Source: Clostridiaceae bacterium
GTDB taxonomy: Bacteria > Bacillota > Clostridia > Oscillospirales > Acutalibacteraceae
NCBI GenBank assembly: GCA_016292785.1
Contig: JAEDFL010000069.1
Coordinates: 1 to 5,730 of the forward strand
DNA length: 5,730 nucleotides
Direction: 5' to 3'
Positions 1-5,730 of the stretch are shown one piece after another. The translations under genes and the position numbers were made by a program. The notes beneath the pieces were generated by a model. It did no database searches, was not told the DNA's origin, and worked only from the letters and a program-made list of their open reading frames with translations. The first letter of the stretch is position 1. Each line of letters begins with the position of its first letter.

Positions 1-968
1 AGCGTGCCGTTTTCAAACTCACGCTTAAACCATACGTCCTTAACTTCAAATTCACGGGAATTGAGATATGACAAAATACCTGCGCTCTCGTCGAACATAA
101 AAACAAGCTTGTAGGAATACAGACATTGCTTTCGGTAGCCGAAATCCTTGTTCAGCTTGTTTGTACCGTACTTTCCGTCACCGAGCAGAGGGTGTCCGAT
201 TGAGGCAAAATGCGCCCTGATCTGGTGCGTTCTGCCTGTCATCAGCTCGACCTCGACAAGGCTTAACTGCTTGTCGTAATCCCGTCCGAGCGTTTTATAC
301 TTCGTGCGTATCTCCTTAGCTCCCTCGGCAGGGTGCTTCAGAATTTTTACCGTGTTTTTATTCTCGTCTTTCAGCAGGTAACCCTCAAGCAAGCCGTTGT
401 CACGCTCCATTATGCCGTGGCATATGCAGAGATAGAATTTCTTCAGATTTGTCCTCTGCTTCATCTGTGCGTTCATAATTCTGAGACTCTCGGCATTCTT
501 GGCGGCGATAACTATTCCGCCCGTGTTCCTGTCGATCCTGTTGACGAGCGCAGGAGTAAAGGAATTTTCTTCATCGGGCTTGTACTCGCCCTTTTCGTAA
601 AGGTATTTCTTTATCCTCGTTATCAGCGTATCGACATACTCCCTGTCGTCGGGGTGGCAGAGAAGTCCTGCCTTTTTGTCAAGGAGCATGATGTTCTCGT
701 CCTCATAGAGAATATCGAGCCTGCTCGGTGCGCCCGTGAAATCATAGCGTGTTTCGGGCTTGACGAAGAACTCGTCGTTGATATACATATCCACGATATC
801 GCCCTTTTGCAGGACTGTCGATATCTCCGCACGCTTGGAATTTACCTTAATGCGCTTTTTCCGTATGTACTTATACATAAGCGACTGCGGCAAATTAGGC
901 AGGCTTTTCCGTATGAATTTGTCAAGCCGCTGACCTGCGTCATTGGCTTTTATCTCAAAGCTTTTCAT
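1..968 (-). CDS. RluA-family pseudouridine synthase with S4 domain (3' end cut by window edge)
   Basis: This enzyme isomerises specific uridines to pseudouridine in structured RNA, most likely 23S rRNA (RluC/RluD type) or tRNA, in the cytoplasm. The reading frame is open for 322 codons from ATG at 968 to the window edge with no stop. Residues about 13-60 form an S4 RNA-binding domain (AGQRLDKFIRK, then a KYIRKKRIKVN stretch). The catalytic domain follows from about residue 85. It shows the motif II region NRIDRNTGG with the catalytic Asp at residue 146, then GRTHQIRAH at about 245-253 and GHPLLGDGKYG at about 258-268. Family members are usually 290-330 residues, so only a few codons should be missing. 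The first His of the common HRLD motif is Asn here, as in many Firmicutes paralogues (recalled, not checked). The gene starts 3 bases after the DUF711 stop without a clear Shine-Dalgarno, so translation may depend on coupling. The family is certain; the exact target uridine is not. Confidence 0.95.
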   Translation of the reverse strand, partial: MKSFEIKANDAGQRLDKFIRKSLPNLPQSLMYKYIRKKRIKVNSKRAEISTVLQKGDIVDMYINDEFFVKPETRYDFTGAPSRLDILYEDENIMLLDKKAGLLCHPDDREYVDTLITRIKKYLYEKGEYKPDEENSFTPALVNRIDRNTGGIVIAAKNAESLRIMNAQMKQRTNLKKFYLCICHGIMERDNGLLEGYLLKDENKNTVKILKHPAEGAKEIRTKYKTLGRDYDKQLSLVEVELMTGRTHQIRAHFASIGHPLLGDGKYGTNKLNKDFGYRKQCLYSYKLVFMFDESAGILSYLNSREFEVKDVWFKREFENGT

Positions 969-971
969 ATC

Positions 972-2336
972 TTAATTCTTAAACGAGTGTATCGGAGCAG
1001 GTATTCTGCCGCCCCTGTTGATGAAGTCCGAACAGTCCGCCTTGTTCACGGGCATAATCGGAGCATAGCCGAGCAATCCGCCGAATTCAACGGTATCTCC
1101 GACGTCCTTGCCGATAACGGGGATAAGACGTACCGCCGTGGTCTTCTGATTTATCATACCTATCGCCATTTCGTCCGCAATAATACCCGAAACCGTCGAG
1201 GGCTTCGTATCGCCGGGAATGGCTATCATATCAAGTCCGACCGAGCATACACAGGTCATCGCCTCAAGCTTTTCGAGAGTCAACATTCCTCCATTCACCG
1301 AATCGATCATACCCTGATCCTCGGAAACCGGAATGAATGCGCCCGAAAGTCCGCCGACATAGGACGAAGCCATAATTCCGCCCTTTTTGACCTGATCGTT
1401 GAGCAGGGCAAGCGCCGCCGTTGTACCCGGTGCGCCGACATATTCAAGTCCCATTTCTTGCAGTATCTCCGCAACGCTGTCGCCGACGGCAGGCGTGGGA
1501 GCAAGCGAAAGGTCGATTATTCCGAACGGAACATCAAGCCGCTTTGACGCTTCTCTTGCAACGAGCTGACCTACTCTCGTAACCTTGAAAGCGGTCTTTT
1601 TTATCGTTTCGCAGAGCGTACCGAAGTCCGCTCCTCTGACCTCGCTGATAGCACGTTTTACAACTCCCGGTCCGCTGACGCCGACATTGATTATCGTGTC
1701 CGCCTCGGTCACGCCGTGGAAAGCTCCCGCCATAAACGGATTATCGTCGGGTGCGTTGCAAAAAACAACGAGCTTTGCACAGCCGATCGAGCCCTTATCC
1801 TTTGTCAGCTCAGCCGTTTTGATCACCGTTTCTCCGAGGAGCTTTACTGCGTCCATATCAATGCCTGTCTTTGTCGAACCGACATTGACGGAGCTGCAAA
1901 CCCTTTCGGTTGCGGCAAGAGCTTCGGGTATAGACTCTATCAGGAGCTTTTCCGCAGGCGTCATACCCTTGGAAACAAGGGCGGAAAATCCACCGATAAA
2001 ATTGACGTTTATCTCGTGTGCCGCCTTGTCAAGAGCCTTTGCAAGCTTGACAAAATCCTCCGTCGTTTTACAGCAGGGGGCGCCGATGAGAGATATCGGC
2101 GTGACGGAAACACGCTTGTTGACGATGGGAATACCGAATTCCAGAGCTATCTCATCACCTGTTTCAACCAGCTTGCCTGCCTTGGAAACAATCTTTTTAT
2201 AGATATTGCCGCAGGTTACGTCAATATCGGACGAGATGCAGTCAAGCAGGCTGATTCCCATCGTGATCGTACGCACATCGAGATTGTTTTCCTCTATCAT
2301 TTTGTTCGTTTCACGAACCTCAAACGAATTTATCAT
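972..2336 (-). CDS. DUF711/UPF0210 family protein (PFL-like fold), function unknown
   Basis: This is a 454-residue cytoplasmic protein of the UPF0210/DUF711 family, often annotated 'PFL family protein'. The fold is related to pyruvate formate-lyase and ribonucleotide reductase, but to my knowledge no reaction has been established. Landmarks are the N-terminal DVRTITMGISLLDC segment (residues 20-33), adjacent cysteines C88-C89 in IGAPCCKTTEDF, the glycine-rich VGVSGPGVV (218-226), the C-x-C pair C362/C364 in TCVCSVGLDMIAIPGDT, and the C-terminal RGGRIPAPIHS (441-451). Length is full for the family and no break is seen. ATG 2336 is preferred because it has a GAGGT site 5 bases upstream and matches the usual family N-terminus; Met13 is the alternative. 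The gene follows the ACT gene by 8 bases, an arrangement repeated in many Firmicutes, so the two proteins probably act together. No radical-SAM activase is visible in the window. Family assignment is secure; catalytic activity is unknown. Confidence 0.95.
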   Translation of the reverse strand: MINSFEVRETNKMIEENNLDVRTITMGISLLDCISSDIDVTCGNIYKKIVSKAGKLVETGDEIALEFGIPIVNKRVSVTPISLIGAPCCKTTEDFVKLAKALDKAAHEINVNFIGGFSALVSKGMTPAEKLLIESIPEALAATERVCSSVNVGSTKTGIDMDAVKLLGETVIKTAELTKDKGSIGCAKLVVFCNAPDDNPFMAGAFHGVTEADTIINVGVSGPGVVKRAISEVRGADFGTLCETIKKTAFKVTRVGQLVAREASKRLDVPFGIIDLSLAPTPAVGDSVAEILQEMGLEYVGAPGTTAALALLNDQVKKGGIMASSYVGGLSGAFIPVSEDQGMIDSVNGGMLTLEKLEAMTCVCSVGLDMIAIPGDTKPSTVSGIIADEMAIGMINQKTTAVRLIPVIGKDVGDTVEFGGLLGYAPIMPVNKADCSDFINRGGRIPAPIHSFKN

Positions 2337-2338
2337 AG

Positions 2339-2346
2339 CCTACCTC
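2339..2346 (-). promoter_or_regulatory. Ribosome binding site of the DUF711 gene, overlapping the ACT stop codon
   Basis: The minus strand reads TGAGGTAGGCTATG. The TGA stop of the ACT gene (2347-2345) overlaps GAGGT (2346-2342), which lies 5 bases from ATG 2336. A ribosome terminating on the ACT gene therefore covers this site, favouring reinitiation and roughly matched production of the two partner proteins. It also supports ATG 2336 over the internal Met13. Confidence 0.8.
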
Positions 2347-2617
2347 AAATTCTGTGCATTACGTTGAAGATATCCTCGTGCTGCATCTTTATTTTAACTC
2401 CCAGCTCCTCGCTGATCTTTTCCATGTCGCTGTTGAGAACAGCAAAATCCTTCTTCGCATTCTGAGCGTCAACAATCATAATCATATTGAAAAAGCCCTG
2501 TACGATTGACTGGTTGATATCAAGAACATTGATATCGTTCTCCGCGAGATAGGCGCAGACCTTGGCGATAATACCAACCCTGTCCTTACCTATAACCGTT
2601 ATAATCGTTCTGTTCAT
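2345..2617 (-). CDS. Single ACT-domain protein (UPF0237 type), partner of DUF711
   Basis: This 90-residue soluble protein is essentially one ACT domain, the beta-alpha-beta-beta-alpha-beta module that binds amino acids or other small ligands and usually dimerises. The first strand and ligand loop read RTIITVIGKDRVGIIAKV (residues 3-20), with the typical Gly-x-Asp-x-x-Gly-Ile pattern. Helix 1 is about 14-26 (GIIAKVCAYLAEN), followed by strands with INVLDINQSIVQG (29-41) and FFNMIMIVD (42-50), then a second helix rich in Asp/Lys/Glu (about 56-72) and a last strand VKIKMQHEDIF. It resembles stand-alone GcvR-like ACT proteins but has one domain only. No catalytic domain is attached, so a sensory or regulatory role is inferred, most plausibly toward the DUF711 protein encoded 8 bases downstream. 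The start overlaps the stop of the YfhO gene in an ATGA, with GGAGG 7 bases upstream, indicating translational coupling. The ligand is unknown. Confidence 0.95.
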   Translation of the reverse strand: MNRTIITVIGKDRVGIIAKVCAYLAENDINVLDINQSIVQGFFNMIMIVDAQNAKKDFAVLNSDMEKISEELGVKIKMQHEDIFNVMHRI

Positions 2618-5604
2618 TCCTCATCCTCCGAGTCTTCATTGTTTTCTATCTGAGAGAGTATCTCTTTAAGATTTATTTTCTGCGTGTTGAGTATCTCGTC
2701 CGCCCTGTTGAGGGTTTCGGTCGGATCCTTCTTGTTAAGCTCGTATTCATCGGGAACATCAAGAAGCTTTTCCGCATCCTCAATCGTTGCGTCCTCGCCG
2801 AGATCCTGAGCCATAAGAGCGTCTATTCCTGTCGGCTCTGTTGATGGAACGGCTACAAAGCTGTCATCGCTTTTCACCTCGGCATATTTTGCATATCTCT
2901 TTTTCTTTGAAATATGAAGTATGACAAGCACGGCAATAAATGCCGCAAGAGTGCCTGCCGAGATAATTCCGCCGATCAGAAGTCCTTTCGGCTTGTAGGT
3001 CATTTCTATCGTATGAGTTCCCGGAGCCGCATCAATTCCGATAAGCGCATCTCCGATTGCAACAGGCTGAACCTTTTCTCCGTCAACAAGGATCTCCCAG
3101 CCCCCGTCGTAGTTTATCGAGGTGTAGACAAGCTCGTTTGCTCTGACGGTAACAGTACCCTTGATATGGGTATCCTCAAACTCTGTGATATCCATTGAAG
3201 CTTCGGCAAGCTTTTGGTAGCCATACTCGAAGTTGTCCATATTCAGTCCGACGGCATAGATATCGGCATAGCCGGACTCCTTGTTTGCCGGAATAGCGAT
3301 CTCAACAGTCATTATCTCGCCCTGTTCAAAATATCCGCAGTCGAGAATATACGGATCTTCGGGATCCTGGCTTTTTGACAGTCCGTTGGTGCCGTAAACC
3401 TCGATCTGATCTGCGCTTGTGCAGTCGGCATAGAGGTAAACGTTCTGAGCCTTCGGAATTTCATACTTGATTATTATCGTTCCGCTCATATCGGCAAGAT
3501 CCTTGTAATAGGTGAAGTTCTCTGTGAGAAGCTCCTCGCCGTCACGGATATTATCCGTCTGGGCGCTTGCGGCAGGAATTTTCTCAAAAACATCGCCTGC
3601 GTTGGTCGCCCTTGTCCAGTAATCATTCTGAATGTCGAACGGATTTGTGCCCGTTGTGATCCATTTTTCAACCTCATCGCTCACGCAGTAAGCAAGCGGA
3701 AGATAATAGTTGTTCTCATATGCCGTGAAGCTGTCGTTTCCGGCAACCTCGGTAAAGAGCTGTTCGTTCATCAGCGATCCGTCGTTATTTACGAGATATT
3801 TCAGCGACATCATCGCGTTGTAAACCGGAGTCTGCGGATCGTAAATATAGCTGTTTATATAGTTGCTGTTAAGTCCGAGATTGTGCTGAAGATTTGCGGA
3901 CTTTTCATATGCCATTGAGGAAAAGACGGAAACGCCGTTGTAGTTAAACCACGAAGCGTCCATCAGAGTGTTGATATCGGTAAGCTCCATTCGGTACTTG
4001 TCCGTTCCCTCAACAGTGTCAAGCTTTTCTTTAAGCTCACGGAAATCGCTGTATCCGTTGACAAAATTCGGCTTCTGCTGGCTGATGACGAAGTGGTTTG
4101 TGTCACAGACCGCAACCTCGGCAAAAACACAGCACATAAGCAGGAGCGACACGGCATTCTGAGCATAGTTTTTCTTTTTCATCAGTCCGAGTACAACCGT
4201 GTAAACCACCGCAAAAGCTATGCTGAGATAAATGGTTTCCTCTGTTGCGTTGCTCATTCCGAGCTTCTGCACAAGCACGGCAAAGAGAACCGTTGCTACG
4301 CCCGAACCGAGCAGAGCCTTTGTCGAAAACGACCTGATATTGACAAGTGCCTTGTAAGCGATCGTCAGAAGCAGGAACGAATATATGAACGAAAATCTGA
4401 ATGGGAGATCGTTCGGGAAATGTAAAGCGTGAATAATATAGTTCGCAAAATTCAGGTTAAAGCCGAGGAAAAAGACGGCAAGCAGAATGATGTGAGCCGC
4501 TCTCTCCTTTGCCTTGATCTTGTCGCAGAAGATGTAGAGCGGAACGAGCATAACGGTGATAACTCCGCAGTAAACATTCGGAAGAACGGTGTCTCCGCTG
4601 CTCCTGATAGTCGGCTCAAGCGAGGTAAGATGATTTGCAAGGAAATCAAAAACACTGTTATAAAACTCATAATCGCTCGGAAAAGTTCCGGAGGTTGCCG
4701 AACAGGTTTTAAGGCAGAAATAGGTCGGCAAAAGTGCGACAGCCGCAAGTCCCACAGCCGTAAATGAGCCGATAGTAAAGAGCAGTCCCGATTCAACAAA
4801 TCGGCTGTAAAGCACATTGTCGATCTTTCTGTCGTAGATCTCTCCGTTCTCGTCCTCATAAACAGGCTTTGTCGGCAGGACTTCCTTGATCGAATAATTC
4901 GAGAAGTAATAGACAAGGAAATAAAGCACGGAGAAAATACAGATCATATATGACATATAATAGTTCGAGAAGAACGAAACCGCCAGAGCCACAATGTAGA
5001 AGGTCGCTTTTTGCTTATTGATAATCCTTTCAATTCCGAGGACGACAAGCGGCAAAAGATACATTGCGTCGATCCACATAATATTCCAGTAGTAAGCGAT
5101 GAAGAAGCCGCAGAAAGCGTATAGAATACCGAAAGCGGAAACCGTAAAATCGTTCCTGCCGCCGGTTTTTTTGAGGTAGTAAGCCATTGCCGCCGCCGCA
5201 AGAGCATTCTTTAACAGCACCATTGAGCCTATTGCTTCGGGAACGTTTTCGTGACCGAAAAGCAGAACAAGAAGTCCGCCGACAGGGCTTGAAAGATAGT
5301 TATAATAATTGCCGAGGAACGCTCCGCCGCCGCCCGTATTCCACGAATAGAGCATACTTTTGAGCTGAGTTATTCTGTCATAAAGCTCGGCAAACAGAGG
5401 CCCGTACTGGTGGTAAAGATCCATTCTGAGCACGGTTTTGTTGCCGAACGGGATTATTTCAAAGCAGTAATACACCAGAAGCATAAGCACGGCGCTGCAA
5501 ATGAACGCTAAAATGATATAAATGTTCCGGTCAATAAATCTTGCAAGCTTTGAGTCGGGATGTTTTTTCAATATGGATTTTTTCAAAAAGCTCATTCCTC
5601 TCAT
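2614..5604 (-). CDS. YfhO-family polytopic membrane protein (GT-C-like)
   Basis: This 996-residue protein belongs to the YfhO family. In Bacillus and relatives, YfhO takes part in adding sugars to lipoteichoic acid outside the membrane and is viewed as a GT-C type glycosyltransferase using lipid-linked sugar. A Lys/Arg-rich cytoplasmic N-terminus (1-27) precedes TM1 (about 28-48). The first outer loop contains MDLYHQYGP with Asp62 where GT-C enzymes keep an acidic catalytic residue, then LYSWNTGGGG and YNYLSSPVGG (101-110). Further hydrophobic segments fall near 122-144, 155-190, 200-234 (with SNYYMSYM), 270-296, 341-360, 370-392, 400-419, 428-446, 457-475 and 480-500. Residues about 505-870 form a predicted extracytoplasmic domain ending in GGWEILVDG and GTHTIEMTYKP. 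A last TM (about 873-897) leads to KKKRYAKY and a 99-residue acidic tail. It is longer than Bacillus YfhO (roughly 860 residues, from memory). ATG 5604 is the first start after an in-frame TAA at 5628-5626; ATG 5595 (Met4) is possible. It is the promoter-proximal gene. The substrate is unknown. Confidence 0.93.
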   Translation of the reverse strand: MRGMSFLKKSILKKHPDSKLARFIDRNIYIILAFICSAVLMLLVYYCFEIIPFGNKTVLRMDLYHQYGPLFAELYDRITQLKSMLYSWNTGGGGAFLGNYYNYLSSPVGGLLVLLFGHENVPEAIGSMVLLKNALAAAAMAYYLKKTGGRNDFTVSAFGILYAFCGFFIAYYWNIMWIDAMYLLPLVVLGIERIINKQKATFYIVALAVSFFSNYYMSYMICIFSVLYFLVYYFSNYSIKEVLPTKPVYEDENGEIYDRKIDNVLYSRFVESGLLFTIGSFTAVGLAAVALLPTYFCLKTCSATSGTFPSDYEFYNSVFDFLANHLTSLEPTIRSSGDTVLPNVYCGVITVMLVPLYIFCDKIKAKERAAHIILLAVFFLGFNLNFANYIIHALHFPNDLPFRFSFIYSFLLLTIAYKALVNIRSFSTKALLGSGVATVLFAVLVQKLGMSNATEETIYLSIAFAVVYTVVLGLMKKKNYAQNAVSLLLMCCVFAEVAVCDTNHFVISQQKPNFVNGYSDFRELKEKLDTVEGTDKYRMELTDINTLMDASWFNYNGVSVFSSMAYEKSANLQHNLGLNSNYINSYIYDPQTPVYNAMMSLKYLVNNDGSLMNEQLFTEVAGNDSFTAYENNYYLPLAYCVSDEVEKWITTGTNPFDIQNDYWTRATNAGDVFEKIPAASAQTDNIRDGEELLTENFTYYKDLADMSGTIIIKYEIPKAQNVYLYADCTSADQIEVYGTNGLSKSQDPEDPYILDCGYFEQGEIMTVEIAIPANKESGYADIYAVGLNMDNFEYGYQKLAEASMDITEFEDTHIKGTVTVRANELVYTSINYDGGWEILVDGEKVQPVAIGDALIGIDAAPGTHTIEMTYKPKGLLIGGIISAGTLAAFIAVLVILHISKKKRYAKYAEVKSDDSFVAVPSTEPTGIDALMAQDLGEDATIEDAEKLLDVPDEYELNKKDPTETLNRADEILNTQKINLKEILSQIENNEDSEDEE
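2618..2629 (-). promoter_or_regulatory. Ribosome binding site of the ACT gene, embedded in YfhO codons
   Basis: The minus strand reads GGAGGATGAGGA immediately before the ATGA overlap. GGAGG (2629-2625) sits 7 bases from the ATG at 2617, an ideal Shine-Dalgarno spacing. The same bases encode the last residues of the YfhO protein (Glu-Asp-Glu-Glu-stop), so the acidic C-terminus and the downstream ribosome binding site share sequence. This fixes the ACT start and predicts translational coupling with the upstream gene. Confidence 0.85.
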
Positions 5605-5646
5605 TTTATATAAACTACACCTATTTTACAAAAATCAGATATATAT

Positions 5647-5675
5647 ATTTTATCACACAACATTCTATCTTTCAA
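5647..5675 (-). promoter_or_regulatory. Sigma-A type promoter for the four-gene operon
   Basis: Reading the minus strand, TTGAAA at 5675-5670 (5 of 6 to the -35 consensus) is separated by exactly 17 bases from TAAAAT at 5652-5647 (5 of 6 to the -10 consensus). A TG at 5655-5654 lies one base before the -10, making it an extended -10 element. Transcription should begin near 5640, leaving a leader of roughly 36 bases before ATG 5604, too short for a riboswitch. The surrounding DNA is very AT-rich, which raises the chance of coincidental matches, but the spacing and the position upstream of the first gene fit well. Predicted from sequence only. Confidence 0.7.
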
Positions 5676-5713
5676 TAACGCCGAACGAAAATTCACATTA
5701 TTTTAATTTTATT

Positions 5714-5719
5714 TTGACA
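5714..5719 (+). promoter_or_regulatory. Possible -35 hexamer of a divergent promoter, cut by window edge
   Basis: A perfect TTGACA lies on the plus strand 12 bases from the window end, preceded by an A/T-rich tract (about 5693-5713) that resembles an UP element. A matching -10 with 17-base spacing would begin near position 5737, outside the window. If real, it would drive a rightward gene divergent from the operon. A single hexamer in AT-rich DNA is weak evidence. Confidence 0.3.
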
Positions 5720-5730
5720 CGGGAGATTTA

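Noticed and set aside
333..1547. A 404-codon open frame on the plus strand, antisense to the pseudouridine synthase and DUF711 genes
   Set aside because: It lies opposite two clearly recognisable genes, starts at a GTG without a ribosome binding site, crosses their junction, and its translation resembles no known family. It is a compositional shadow.
1585..2465. Two overlapping plus-strand open frames of 205 and 249 codons opposite DUF711 and the ACT gene
   Set aside because: They overlap each other and well-supported minus-strand genes, and their translations are low-complexity Ser/Ala/Thr/Arg-rich sequences typical of antisense frames.
3963..5207. Several 64-154 codon frames on both strands inside the YfhO gene
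   Set aside because: All lie within the strongly supported 996-residue membrane protein; their Arg/Ser-rich translations show no domain, and no independent start signals were seen.
5638..5654. GATA...TATC imperfect palindrome in the AT-rich run around the predicted transcription start
   Set aside because: Only the outer four bases pair convincingly; the interior is a TA run that produces chance symmetry. It is not enough to call an operator.
5605..5730. Riboswitch, small RNA or terminator in the region upstream of the first gene
   Set aside because: The predicted leader is only about 36 bases and AT-rich. No stable GC hairpin followed by a T-run was found on either strand; the CGTTCGGCGTT segment near 5678-5688 does not form a meaningful stem.
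1..5730. Mobile elements, CRISPR arrays, toxin-antitoxin or phage-defence genes
   Set aside because: The window is almost fully occupied by four housekeeping-type genes; no transposase, integrase, repeat array or defence-associated domain was seen.

Overview
The window carries four protein genes, all on the minus strand. They are packed head to tail with almost no intergenic DNA and read from about position 5640 down to position 1. In transcription order they are: a 996-residue YfhO-family multi-pass membrane protein (5604-2614), a 90-residue single ACT-domain protein (2617-2345), a 454-residue DUF711/UPF0210 'PFL-like' protein (2336-972), and an RluA-family pseudouridine synthase (968 to beyond position 1), whose last codons lie outside the window. 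The junctions are a 4-base ATGA overlap, an 8-base gap and a 3-base gap. Together with one good sigma-A type promoter in the 126-base leader region (5605-5730), this supports a single transcription unit.

The organism looks like a low-to-middle GC Bacillota, most likely a Clostridia of the Ruminococcus/Oscillospiraceae kind. The reasons are the YfhO family with a large ectodomain, the ACT + DUF711 pair typical of Firmicutes, GGAGG-type ribosome binding sites and an AT-rich sigma-A promoter. This is inferred from family distribution and sequence style; no taxonomic marker gene is present.

The first gene probably works in cell-envelope glycosylation, by analogy with characterised YfhO proteins that help put sugars on teichoic acid outside the membrane. 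The second and third genes form a widely conserved pair of unknown biochemical function: a small ligand-binding ACT protein and an enzyme-like protein with a PFL/ribonucleotide-reductase-like fold. The fourth modifies rRNA or tRNA. No common pathway is evident, so the operon looks like a housekeeping assembly and not a dedicated system. There are no mobile elements, CRISPR arrays, RNA genes or substantial repeats. The far right edge holds a perfect TTGACA hexamer on the plus strand, which may be the start of a divergent promoter for a gene outside the window.

The most interesting open points are the function of the ACT-DUF711 pair, the acidic C-terminal tail of the YfhO protein (whose codons also form the ribosome binding site of the next gene), and the in-frame TAA-GAT-ATG junction between the DUF711 gene and the pseudouridine synthase.
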